Source: a bacterium
GTDB lineage: Bacteria > UBA6262 > WVXT01
Assembly: GCA_035530055.1 (NCBI GenBank)
Contig: DATKVN010000068.1
Coordinates: 1-13,686 of the forward strand
Direction of reading: 5' to 3'
Length of the DNA stretch: 13,686 nucleotides
Positions within the stretch are counted from its first letter, which is position 1, and each line of letters begins with the position of its first letter. Under the pieces are notes generated by a model. The model was not told where the DNA came from, did not search any database, and saw only the letters and a list, made by a program, of their open reading frames with translations. The translations under genes and the position numbers were made by a program. Of this stretch, positions 6,022-13,403 are shown one piece after another.

Positions 6022-6725
6022 AGAATCTAATTCTTTATCTTTTCATTATATTCTTTATACCTTCTTTGGTTTATAGTGCAAGACCACTTTCTGTTGACGA
6101 TGCTGGCACGGTAGATTCAGGTATTTACGAGACAGAAGCAGGTATCGGTTATTCTCAGGATAAAGAAGAGAATGGGGAGACTGAGATTTCCCTCTCAATT
6201 AAGCAGGGCTTAACTGAACGAATGGACCTGGGAGTTTCACTTCCCTATGTAATGACCAGTCCTAAAGATGGAAATGGGGAAAGCGGGATGGGAGATGCAG
6301 AATTGATTGCTAAGTTTAATCTGGTGAAAGAGGGAGATAAAACTCCAGGATTCAGTGTGACTTTGGGAATAATTATGGATACAGGAGAAAAAAATAAAGG
6401 CATCGGTTCGGGAGAGATAGATTATAATTTTAACAGTATCCTGAGCAAGGAATTGCAATTTATTACCTTGAATGGAAACTTAGGATATACTGCAAAAGCA
6501 AAGACTGCCTCCTTTGGCATTGCTCTGGAGTATCCTGCAGATGAAAGGCTTAATTTGGTTGCCGAACTTACAGGAGAGAACAAATCAGATTCACCCATAG
6601 AATGCATAATCGGAACCAACTTCTCCGCCAGAGAAAATTTAATTCTCGATTTTGGAATTGGGACAGGACTCAATGATTACAGTTCCCGGCTAAATGTAAC
6701 CGGAGGTTTAACTCTTAGTTTCTGA
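6018..6725 (+). CDS. Outer-membrane beta-barrel protein, MetA-pathway/transporter-like (PF13557 type)
   Basis: The 235-residue product has a signal peptide (residues 1-20, ending VYS, before ARPLSVDDAG). The mature part shows alternating hydrophobic/polar strands and turn-rich gaps. Motifs that I associate with the MetA-pathway family are visible: RPLSVDDAGT (22-31), LTERMDLGVSLPY (65-77), GMGDAELIAKFNL (90-102) and LSKELQFITLNGNLGYT (142-158). The C-terminus ends in a strand finishing in Phe, the usual barrel-assembly signal. It lies within the nickel ECF operon, overlapping the PDGLE gene and 10 nt before cbiQ. A role in passing nickel or a nickel chelate across the outer membrane is inferred, not shown; family members are mostly uncharacterised. 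No TonB-box or plug domain is visible. Confidence 0.75.
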   Translation: MKNLILYLFIIFFIPSLVYSARPLSVDDAGTVDSGIYETEAGIGYSQDKEENGETEISLSIKQGLTERMDLGVSLPYVMTSPKDGNGESGMGDAELIAKFNLVKEGDKTPGFSVTLGIIMDTGEKNKGIGSGEIDYNFNSILSKELQFITLNGNLGYTAKAKTASFGIALEYPADERLNLVAELTGENKSDSPIECIIGTNFSARENLILDFGIGTGLNDYSSRLNVTGGLTLSF

Positions 6726-6735
6726 AGAGGCAAAA

Positions 6736-7503
6736 ATGAAACATGCATTTCTGGACAAGTATAGTGACCTGGGAAGCATAATTCATCGGCTTGACCCGAG
6801 GATCAAAGTAATATTCTTTTTTATTCTCATTCTCGTGATTGTTTCCACTCCTCCTCAACAACTGGCCAAATTTTCGGGATATTTCTTAATGCTTCTCATT
6901 TTACTCTTGCTCTCTCGTATTCCTTTCTTCTATGTTTTTGCAAGGTCACTGGTCATTATTCCTTTCGTTCTTCTCATAGCCATTTTTATTCCCTTCTTTA
7001 AGGGCGGCGAGGTCGCGGGCTCATATAATTTTTTAACTTTACATTTGACCATATCTCATAAGGGCATATTGATTTTTCAGAATATTTTGATTAAGTCGTG
7101 GCTTTCAGTTTTAAGCCTGACCATTTTGACCTCAACTACCAAATTTTCTTCTCTGTTAAAAGCGCTGGAGATTCTCAAAGCTCCACGGGTTTTAATTTTG
7201 ATTGCCTCATTTTTCTATCGGTATATATTCCTTCTGGTTGACCAAATTATGAAGATAAAAAATGCCAGAGACTCAAGAAGTTTCAAGAAGAACCCGCTTT
7301 ACAGGTTCAAGGTTCTTGGTTATATGATTGGAGAATTATTTATTAGAACCTACGAGCGGGCGGAAAGGATTTATCTGGCGATGGTTTCCCGGGGGTTCAG
7401 CGGTACTATTCATACTCTGGAAAGTTTCAAAATAAATAGATTTGACTTATGCTTTTTAGGTAGCTTGGTAACAATTCTTTTCTTGATTAGATTGTGGAGG
7501 TAA
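6736..7503 (+). CDS. cbiQ: Energy-coupling factor transporter transmembrane protein CbiQ/NikQ (EcfT)
   Basis: The 255-residue membrane protein begins with a family-like segment (FLDKYSDLGSIIHRLDPRIK) and has about five helices. The two coupling-helix motifs that contact the ATPases are recognisable: ARDSR at 177-181 and MVSRG at 216-220 (the EcfT Ala-Arg-Gly type motifs; the first lacks the usual glycine). CbiQ links the CbiM substrate subunit to the CbiO ATPase. GAGG (6726-6729) precedes the ATG at a short distance. Its stop codon lies just before the cbiO start, with the cbiO ribosome site inside the last cbiQ codons. Confidence 0.92.
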   Translation: MKHAFLDKYSDLGSIIHRLDPRIKVIFFFILILVIVSTPPQQLAKFSGYFLMLLILLLLSRIPFFYVFARSLVIIPFVLLIAIFIPFFKGGEVAGSYNFLTLHLTISHKGILIFQNILIKSWLSVLSLTILTSTTKFSSLLKALEILKAPRVLILIASFFYRYIFLLVDQIMKIKNARDSRSFKKNPLYRFKVLGYMIGELFIRTYERAERIYLAMVSRGFSGTIHTLESFKINRFDLCFLGSLVTILFLIRLWR

Positions 7504-7505
7504 AA

Positions 7506-8207
7506 ATGGATAAAGTCGTAGAAATTAAGAATCTCTCCTATACTTATCCAGATGGAACTCCTGCCCTGGACGGGGTAACTTTGGATGTCATGGAGGGAGA
7601 ATCTGTGGGTATCATAGGTCCTAACGGAGCAGGGAAATCGACATTGCTTCTGCATTTGAATGGAATTTTGCAAAGCAAGAACGGGGCGATAAAAGTCTTA
7701 GGCATGCCCCTTATAAATAGGAATCTACGCAAGATAAGGAGCAAAGCTTGCCTTGTATTTCAAGACCCTGAAGACCAGCTTTTTATGCCTACTGTCTTTG
7801 ATGATGTTGCTTTTGGGTTAATCAATCTGGGCTACGATGGGGGAGCGGTGAAGGAGAAGGTGGAAGATATATTGGAAAGAGTAGATTTATCAGGACGTGA
7901 GAATCGGTCCTCCCACCACCTGAGTTTTGGAGAGAAAAAATTGGTTTCCCTGGCTACAGTTCTGGTGATGGAACCGGAAATTCTACTTTTAGACGAGCCC
8001 ACCAGTAACCTCGATCGCAAGGAAAAAAGAGAAATAATAAAATTCTTACAAAAGATAGATAAGACAAAAATTATCGTGAGTCACGACCTGGAAATGATTA
8101 AACAGCTCTGCCAGAGGGTGGCGGTGATAAATAGAGGAAAGGTTGTTTTTGCTGGAGATAAAGAAATCCTCAAGGACGATAGCAGATTGAAAAGTTTTGG
8201 ACTATAA
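7506..8207 (+). CDS. cbiO: Energy-coupling factor transporter ATP-binding protein CbiO/NikO
   Basis: The ATG at 7506 (233 residues) is chosen over an in-frame GTG at 7494, because GGAGG at 7496-7500 lies 5 nt upstream of the ATG. All ABC ATPase motifs are visible: Walker A GPNGAGKST (38-46), Q-loop Gln86 in VFQDPEDQLF, signature LSFGEKK (139-145), Walker B ILLLDEP (159-165), D-loop SNLD, and switch His193 in IVSHDLEM. The QDPEDQLF segment is typical of ECF ATPases. The signature has Phe in place of the first Gly of LSGGE. A single CbiO gene implies a homodimer. It powers metal uptake with CbiM, the PDGLE protein and CbiQ. It ends the transporter operon; a 103-nt gap follows, in which I see no clear terminator or promoter. 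Confidence 0.96.
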   Translation: MDKVVEIKNLSYTYPDGTPALDGVTLDVMEGESVGIIGPNGAGKSTLLLHLNGILQSKNGAIKVLGMPLINRNLRKIRSKACLVFQDPEDQLFMPTVFDDVAFGLINLGYDGGAVKEKVEDILERVDLSGRENRSSHHLSFGEKKLVSLATVLVMEPEILLLDEPTSNLDRKEKREIIKFLQKIDKTKIIVSHDLEMIKQLCQRVAVINRGKVVFAGDKEILKDDSRLKSFGL

Positions 8208-8310
8208 CAAAATTATAGAATTTACCCGTCAACAATTCTTTCTTCTCTTCGCAGGAAAACCTCTTTTTTCTCTTTGTCCAATCGTTAACCGAGTATTCAA
8301 GGAATAAATT

Positions 8311-10650
8311 ATGGAAATGAGAGCAAAAATAACAGTTAAGGGCATTGTTCAAGGAGTCGGTTTTCGTCCCTTTATTCACCGATTAGCCGAAGAGTTCGGA
8401 CTTAGAGGCTGGGTGAAAAATACCCCAGCTGGGGTGGTTATGGAAGTGGAAGGTGGGAGGAGAAATGTAAGGGAATTTTACGATGAGATTACTTTACGGA
8501 AACTTCCTCCAGCTCAGATAAAAGAGAAGAAGATAGTCTATCAGGCTCCTCGCGGCTCTCGGTCTTTCACTATCAGGGAAAGCACTTCCCGTCAAAAAAA
8601 GGAAGTACTCATTTCCCCAGATATAGCCTTTTGCCAGGAGTGTCTTAAAGAATTGAAAGACAGTTCTGACCGCCGGCATCAGTATCCTTTCATCAATTGT
8701 ACCAATTGTGGACCAAGATTTACTATAATCAAAGATTTGCCTTATGACCGTCCTCTTACTACGATGAAAAAATTCCACATGTGCCCTATATGTCAGAATG
8801 AGTATGAGGATATATCCCGGAGACGGTACCATGCCCAGCCCAATGCCTGTCCCCAGTGCGGCCCAGAGATAGGACTTATAAAAAGCAAAAAACCTGGAAG
8901 GAAGTCAATTGGCTCTGAATATTACCTTAAAGGTCTGGAGGCACTTGAGGCTACTATTGAACTTCTAAAAAAAGGGAAGATTGTGGCAATCAAAGGACTG
9001 GGCGGGTTCCATTTGGCCTGCGACGCTACAAATGGTTTTGCCGTAGAGAGACTTCGCCAAAGGAAAGTACGCCCATATAAGCCTTTTGCTATTATGGTTC
9101 CAGATATAGAGACGGCGAAGAAATACTGTTTAGTCTCTCAACAAGAGGAGGAGTTACTTTCCGATTGGCAGAAACCCGTTATCCTTCTTAAAAAGAGAGA
9201 AGACTCAAAAATCTCTGATTTAGTGGCTCCCAATAACAACTGTCTGGGAGTGATGTTTCCTTATACTCCATTACATTATCTATTGTTTCGTAGCGTTTCT
9301 TCTTCTCCTTCCGCTCTGGTGATGACCAGCGCCAATCTCTCAGACCAGCCAATCGAAATTAGTAACCAGGAGGCAATAAATAACCTTTCCCATATTGCAG
9401 ACTACTTCCTTCTCCATAATCGGGATATCTATAATAGATGTGATGATTCGATTGTGAAAGTATTCTCAGGGGATCCTGTTGTTATCCGTAGAGCCAGGGG
9501 CTATGTTCCTTCTCCGGTCGAATTAGACTATAAAGTAGAATCTATACTGGCATGTGGTGCTGAATTAAAAAATACCTTCTGTTTGACCAAAGAGAACTAT
9601 GCATTTATTAGTCAGTACATAGGGGATCTAAAAGATTATAAAACTCTACAGTACTATGAACAGATGGTCGGGCGGTTTGAGAAACTGTTTGGCATCAGTC
9701 CAAAAATAATTGCCCATGATTTCCATCCAGATTATCTTTCTACCCAATACGCCCTGGACATTACCCGTGGAAAGCCTAAAATTATGCGCATTCCAGTTCA
9801 GCACCACCACGCGCACATTGTCAGCTGTTTAGTAGAAAACAAGGTGAAAGGAAAAGTTATCGGTGTGGCCTTTGATGGAATTGGCTATGGTCCAGATGGA
9901 AATATCTGGGGAGGAGAGTTTTTAGTTGCCGATTGCAGGGATTTCCGGAGAATTGGTCAATTGAAGTATCTTCCCATGCCTGGGGGAGACAGGGCGGTTG
10001 ATGAGCCCTGGAGAATGGCCGTAAGCCTTCTGGTGGAGGCTTTTGGTAACAGAATTCCCCGTATAGATTTTACAGATAGGTGGAAAAAGAAAATACCAAT
10101 CATTCTGGGAATGATAGAAAAGAGAGTAAATTCTCCTTTGACTTCAAGTATGGGGAGATTTTTTGATGGGGTTTCTTCTATTCTGGGGATATGTGATGCT
10201 AATACTTATGAAGGCCAGGCGGCGCTGGAACTGGAAAGTGTGGCTCAAGACCTATGTAGTTCTTCTGAGAATTTGCTAACTCAAAAGTATAGATATGAAA
10301 TAAAAGAGGAGAAAGGAACATTCATCGTTGAGCCGGCGTGGATTGTGAGAGGGATTGTTGAAGATTTGCAAAAGAGGGTTCCTGCATCAGTTATCACATA
10401 TAAATTCCACAATTCGATTGCCGATATAATAAAGGAAGTTAGCTTAAAAATCAAGGAAAGGACAGGCATTGGTAGAGTGGCCCTCTCGGGCGGTGTCTTT
10501 CAGAATAGATTACTTTTAGACCTTGCTCTCAGGAAATTGACAGAGCAAGGATTCATATGTTATTATCAGAAGAAAGTACCTCCTAACGACGGAGGAATTT
10601 CTCTGGGTCAGGCAATAATAGCTAACGAAATAATTAAAAAACAAATGTAG
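8311..10650 (+). CDS. hypF: Carbamoyltransferase HypF (hydrogenase cyanide-ligand synthesis)
   Basis: The 779-residue protein is full length for HypF. Domains in order are: an acylphosphatase-like domain (about 5-92, GIVQGVGFRPF with Arg19, and Asn37); two zinc fingers (Cys108/111, 130/133, 158/161, 180/183); a YrdC-like domain (about 205-400, with KGLGGFHLACDA and KVRPYKPFAIM); and a Kae1-like carbamoyltransferase domain (about 410-775, with HHHAH at 498-502, AFDGIGYGPDG and ALSGGVFQNR). HypF uses carbamoyl phosphate and ATP to form carbamoyl-adenylate and carbamoylates the C-terminal Cys of HypE, the source of the CN ligands. AAGGA at 8299-8303 lies 7 nt before the ATG at 8311; a second ATG at 8317 is possible. 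It precedes hypC by a repeat-bearing gap. Confidence 0.97.
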   Translation: MEMRAKITVKGIVQGVGFRPFIHRLAEEFGLRGWVKNTPAGVVMEVEGGRRNVREFYDEITLRKLPPAQIKEKKIVYQAPRGSRSFTIRESTSRQKKEVLISPDIAFCQECLKELKDSSDRRHQYPFINCTNCGPRFTIIKDLPYDRPLTTMKKFHMCPICQNEYEDISRRRYHAQPNACPQCGPEIGLIKSKKPGRKSIGSEYYLKGLEALEATIELLKKGKIVAIKGLGGFHLACDATNGFAVERLRQRKVRPYKPFAIMVPDIETAKKYCLVSQQEEELLSDWQKPVILLKKREDSKISDLVAPNNNCLGVMFPYTPLHYLLFRSVSSSPSALVMTSANLSDQPIEISNQEAINNLSHIADYFLLHNRDIYNRCDDSIVKVFSGDPVVIRRARGYVPSPVELDYKVESILACGAELKNTFCLTKENYAFISQYIGDLKDYKTLQYYEQMVGRFEKLFGISPKIIAHDFHPDYLSTQYALDITRGKPKIMRIPVQHHHAHIVSCLVENKVKGKVIGVAFDGIGYGPDGNIWGGEFLVADCRDFRRIGQLKYLPMPGGDRAVDEPWRMAVSLLVEAFGNRIPRIDFTDRWKKKIPIILGMIEKRVNSPLTSSMGRFFDGVSSILGICDANTYEGQAALELESVAQDLCSSSENLLTQKYRYEIKEEKGTFIVEPAWIVRGIVEDLQKRVPASVITYKFHNSIADIIKEVSLKIKERTGIGRVALSGGVFQNRLLLDLALRKLTEQGFICYYQKKVPPNDGGISLGQAIIANEIIKKQM

Positions 10651-10655
10651 AAAAG

Positions 10656-10765
10656 TCTGGAGTCCTCCCGAAAGGGAGGATGGAGTGTCAAGCGAAAGCT
10701 TGACCCAGTGAAACTTTCGTTTCACACTCCAGAATTTAATCACCTTGCACCTTGCTTTCGCAAGG
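10656..10765 (+). repeat. Cloverleaf-like palindrome cluster with CGAAAG/CTTTCG apexes
   Basis: An outer stem TCTGGAGT (10656-10663) with ACTCCAGA (10726-10733) encloses three hairpins: TCCTCCC/GGGAGGA (10663-10680, loop GAAA), GTCAAGC/GCTTGAC (10687-10704, loop GAAA) and GTGAAAC/GTTTCAC (10708-10725, loop TTTC). A fourth, CCTTGC/GCAAGG (10750-10765, loop TTTC), follows outside. Every apex reads CGAAAG or its reverse complement CTTTCG, while the stems differ. It fills most of the 173-nt hypF-hypC gap. No T-tract is present, so a terminator is unlikely. It may be a cluster of dispersed palindromic repeats or a structured transcript. Confidence 0.8.
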
Positions 10766-10823
10766 ACTCCATATCACAAACTATCTTTTAATTGTGAGGA
10801 GTAGTGGAACAAGGATTTGAAAA

Positions 10824-11033
10824 ATGTGTCTGGCTATTCCGGCAAAGATATTAAAAATAGAAGATAATTTAGCTCAGGTAGATATGGCAGGAGTGAAGAG
10901 ACAAGCCGATATACGCATGGTAAGTAATGTGAGAGTCGGAGAATACATTTTAATCCATGCTGGATTTGCTATTGAAAAGATTGGAGAGAAAGAAGCAGAG
11001 GAAACTCTACAGCTCTTAAGGGAGATAATATGA
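10824..11033 (+). CDS. hypC: Hydrogenase assembly chaperone HypC/HybG
   Basis: The 69-residue product begins MCLAIPAKI, the HypC hallmark with the essential Cys2. The rest forms the small beta-barrel (VDMAGVKRQADIRMV, VGEYILIHAGFAIEKI) and a short C-terminal helix (EAEETLQLLREI). It is at the short end of the family. HypC binds HypD and carries the Fe(CN)2CO unit to the large-subunit precursor. AAGGA at 10811-10815 is 8 nt before the ATG. The stop overlaps the hypD start by ATGA, matching the physical pairing of the two proteins. Confidence 0.96.
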   Translation: MCLAIPAKILKIEDNLAQVDMAGVKRQADIRMVSNVRVGEYILIHAGFAIEKIGEKEAEETLQLLREII

Positions 11034-12109
11034 AGTTTGTTGATGAGTTTAGAGACAGAGCTATAGCAGAAAGGATAGTTAAAAAGATAAAAAGATTCGA
11101 CTCCTTAAAAGTCAACCTTATGGAAGTCTGTGGTACCCATACAATGGTGATATTCAAGCAGGGACTGAAAGGAATACTTCCCAAGAATGTAAATCTCCTG
11201 TCAGGTCCTGGCTGTCCGGTTTGTGTAACCTCTCAAGAAGACATTGATAAGATAATTGAGTTAGCCAAGGATGAAAATGTGATAATTGCTACCTTTGGCG
11301 ATATGATAAGAGTTCCCGGAACCAATTCCAGCCTGGAGAAAGAGAGAGGGAATGGCGCTGACGTAAGGATTATTTACAGTCCCAGCGAAGCTTTAAGGAT
11401 TGCCAGGGAGAATCCTGTCAGGAGAGTTGTCTTTTTGGCTATTGGTTTTGAGACTACCTCGCCCCTTATTGCTGCTTCTCTCCTCGATGTCCAAAAAGAG
11501 AAAATTGACAACTTTTATATCTTTTCTAATCACAAGCTCATCCCTCCAGCGATGGAAGCGCTATTGGAGTCAAAAGAGGTAAGGATAGATGGTTTTATCT
11601 GCCCCGGGCATGTGAGCGTTACCATAGGGAGTAATGCCTACAAATTTATAGCCCAGAAGTATAACGTTCCCTGCGTGATTGGCGGTTTTGAACCCCTGGA
11701 CGTTTTGCAAACTATTTATATGTTACTGAAGCAGATTAAAGAAAAGAGAGCCGAAGTAGAAATTGAATATTTTCGCGCCGTTCATCCACAAGGGAACAGG
11801 ATTGCCCAGGAGCTAATAGATGAAGTGTTTGAGGTAAGTGATGTTATGTGGCGGGGACTGGGGACTATTCCTAAAAGCGGTCTCAGGCTTAAAAGGAAAT
11901 TTTCTGACTTCGATGCGGAGAAAGAGTTCCAACCAAAAACAAGGAAGAGTAAAGAAAATCCAGATTGTGCCTGTGGAGAGGTGCTCAGGGGAGTAAAGAA
12001 GCCAACACAGTGCAAATTGTATAGGAGAATCTGTACTCCCGAAGAACCTTACGGACCCTGCATGGTCTCTTCCGAAGGCACATGTGCAGCCTATTACAAA
12101 TATGGTTGA
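11030..12109 (+). CDS. hypD: Hydrogenase formation protein HypD
   Basis: The 359-residue product is the usual HypD length. The conserved motifs are present: EVCGTHTM (32-39, Cys34), GPGCPVC (59-65, Cys62 and Cys65), AIGFETT (137-143), and the ICPGHVS segment (190-196). The C-terminal region holds Cys313, Cys315, Cys328, Cys335, Cys344 and Cys352, including the ligands of its [4Fe-4S] cluster. HypD is the scaffold, with HypC, on which iron receives its CN and CO ligands, with cyanide delivered by HypE. It overlaps hypC by four bases, and its 3' end overlaps hypE, so C-D-E are translated as a coupled set. Confidence 0.97.
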   Translation: MKFVDEFRDRAIAERIVKKIKRFDSLKVNLMEVCGTHTMVIFKQGLKGILPKNVNLLSGPGCPVCVTSQEDIDKIIELAKDENVIIATFGDMIRVPGTNSSLEKERGNGADVRIIYSPSEALRIARENPVRRVVFLAIGFETTSPLIAASLLDVQKEKIDNFYIFSNHKLIPPAMEALLESKEVRIDGFICPGHVSVTIGSNAYKFIAQKYNVPCVIGGFEPLDVLQTIYMLLKQIKEKRAEVEIEYFRAVHPQGNRIAQELIDEVFEVSDVMWRGLGTIPKSGLRLKRKFSDFDAEKEFQPKTRKSKENPDCACGEVLRGVKKPTQCKLYRRICTPEEPYGPCMVSSEGTCAAYYKYG

Positions 12110-13124
12110 AAAATTTAAAGATGATGCAAAGAAGATTTTACTGGCGCATGGGAGTGGTGGGAAGCTTACCCATCAACTAATTAAAAGCTTTGTGAAGAAA
12201 TTCAGAAATCTGCCTCTGGCGAGGCTGGACGATAGTGCTGTATTGAAGTTCAAGGGCAAACTTGCATTTACTACAGATTCCTACGTGGTGGACCCCATAT
12301 ATTTTCCCGGTGGAGATATAGGCAAATTGGCGGTCAATGGCACTGTTAATGACCTGGCTATGGTAGGGGCAAGACCTCTATATTTGAGTGCAGCAACAAT
12401 TATTGAAGAGGGATTTTCCCTCGTTGAGTTGGAAAGGATTGTCGATTCAATGAACAGGGCTGCCAGAGCGGCTGGTGTAAAAATAGTGGCTGGTGATACT
12501 AAGGTTGTGGGAAGGGGTAGTGCTGACAAGATATTTATAAACACTTCAGGTATAGGGTTGATAGATTCAGGGATTGACATCTCCTCGAAAAATGCACGGA
12601 TTGGCGACAGGATAATCTTGAGTGGCACAATTGGCGACCATGGAATTGCTATTTTGAGTGCCAGGGAAAGGTTCGATTTCCAAACAAAAGTAAAGAGCGA
12701 TTCTCAGCCATTGAATGGGATTGTCTGGGAAATCCTGAAAGTAAGCAAGAAAGTTCACGCTCTACGCGACCCTACAAGGGGCGGATTGGCCACATCTCTG
12801 AATGAGATAGCTGAACAGTCGGGGGTAGGGATAGAGATTGAAGAGGAGAAGATTCCTGTGAAGGAAGAGGTTAAGGGCGTCTGTGAAATGTTAGGTTTCG
12901 ACCCCCTATATATTGCCAATGAAGGGAAACTGGTGGCTTTCGTTCCTGAAAGGGATTGCGCAAAAGTTTTAAATGTTATTAGAAAGAATAGATACGGAAA
13001 AGATGCTCAAATAATTGGAACTGTGGTTTCCAGGCACAAAGGGAGAGTTTTAGTAAAGACGAGCGTGGGAGGAGAAAGGGTCTTGGATATGCTTACAGGC
13101 GAGCAGTTGCCACGAATCTGCTAA
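12102..13124 (+). CDS. hypE: Hydrogenase expression/formation protein HypE
   Basis: From ATG 12102 the product is 340 residues and overlaps the hypD end by 8 nt. An in-frame GTG at 12084 (346 residues) has a better ribosome site (GAAGG, 12073-12077) and remains possible. PurM-like ATPase motifs are clear: LAHGSGGK (14-21), TTDSYVVDP (57-65), GDTKVV (131-136) and LRDPTRGGLATSLNE (221-235). The C-terminus is PRIC, with Cys340 as the acceptor that HypF carbamoylates; HypE then dehydrates the thiocarboxamide to thiocyanate with ATP and gives CN to HypCD-bound iron. It is the last maturation gene. A terminator-like hairpin follows 92 nt after the stop. Confidence 0.96.
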   Translation: MVEKFKDDAKKILLAHGSGGKLTHQLIKSFVKKFRNLPLARLDDSAVLKFKGKLAFTTDSYVVDPIYFPGGDIGKLAVNGTVNDLAMVGARPLYLSAATIIEEGFSLVELERIVDSMNRAARAAGVKIVAGDTKVVGRGSADKIFINTSGIGLIDSGIDISSKNARIGDRIILSGTIGDHGIAILSARERFDFQTKVKSDSQPLNGIVWEILKVSKKVHALRDPTRGGLATSLNEIAEQSGVGIEIEEEKIPVKEEVKGVCEMLGFDPLYIANEGKLVAFVPERDCAKVLNVIRKNRYGKDAQIIGTVVSRHKGRVLVKTSVGGERVLDMLTGEQLPRIC

Positions 13125-13150
13125 AATTTTTCCATTGCATCTGAGGCAGA

Positions 13151-13336
13151 ATGGATGGTGTTTATGTTCTTTTGATCTGGGTTAAAAGAAAAAGAAAAAT
13201 TCGAATAGGTAAATTGAGGCCTCTTGAATTTGCAAGAGGCCTCTATTTTTATGTGGGTAGAGCATTGAATGGTCTGGAGAAAAGAATCAAGAGGCATCTT
13301 GAGGAAAGGCAAGAGAAATTTCTGGCATATCGATGA
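13151..13336 (+). pseudogene. Frameshifted DUF123 (GIY-YIG-like) gene remnant
   Basis: The open frame encodes 61 residues. Its start, MDGVYVLLIWVKRK, and the later GLYFYVGRALNGLEKRIKRHLEE match the N-terminal half of DUF123 proteins, small GIY-YIG-like proteins usually about 130-150 residues long. The family normally continues with a Phe-Trp-His-Ile-Asp motif. In this frame the sequence reads KFLAYR and stops, but shifting by one base at the T-run 13319-13321 gives F-W-H-I-D (13320-13334). A one-base insertion therefore explains the break, followed by loss of the C-terminal part, since palindromic repeats begin at 13373. GAGG at 13143-13146 is close to the ATG. A sequencing or assembly error could cause the frameshift but not the missing C-terminus. 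Confidence 0.7.
13216..13250 (+). terminator. Probable intrinsic terminator of the hyp operon, inside the DUF123 remnant
   Basis: GAGGCCTCTTG (13216-13226) and CAAGAGGCCTC (13233-13243) form a perfect 11-bp GC-rich stem with a 6-nt loop (AATTTG), directly followed by TATTTTT (13244-13250). This has the layout of a rho-independent terminator for rightward transcription, 92 nt after the hypE stop. It lies within codons of the DUF123 remnant. Confidence 0.65.
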
Positions 13337-13372
13337 TAGTATAAAATTTAATGGTGGGCAATTGTTTGGAGT

Positions 13373-13390
13373 GTCCCGACTTGTCGGGAC
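13373..13390 (+). repeat. Short perfect palindrome (hairpin)
   Basis: GTCCCGAC (13373-13380) and GTCGGGAC (13383-13390) form an 8-bp inverted repeat separated by TT. It sits just after the DUF123 remnant and 15 nt before another palindrome, suggesting an insertion site of small palindromic repeats. No T-tract follows. Confidence 0.65.
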
Positions 13391-13403
13391 TCGTAAAGTA
13401 ATG

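Noticed and set aside
5063-8207. Cobalt (cobalamin) rather than nickel as the ECF transporter substrate
   Set aside because: Not excluded by sequence, but neighbouring nikR, hypA and hypF-CDE, the NikR-type site and the lack of any cobalamin gene or riboswitch favour nickel.
8274-8299. Possible promoter before hypF (TTGTCC / TATTCA)
   Set aside because: The spacer is only 14 nt and the start would fall on the ribosome site, so it is not credible.
10656-10733. tRNA or tRNA-like gene, because of the cloverleaf
   Set aside because: Arm lengths, loops of four bases and absence of D-loop, anticodon and T-loop consensus bases rule out a tRNA.
12281-12628. 115-codon minus-strand frame inside hypE
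   Set aside because: hypE matches its family along its whole length here; the antisense frame shows no motif.
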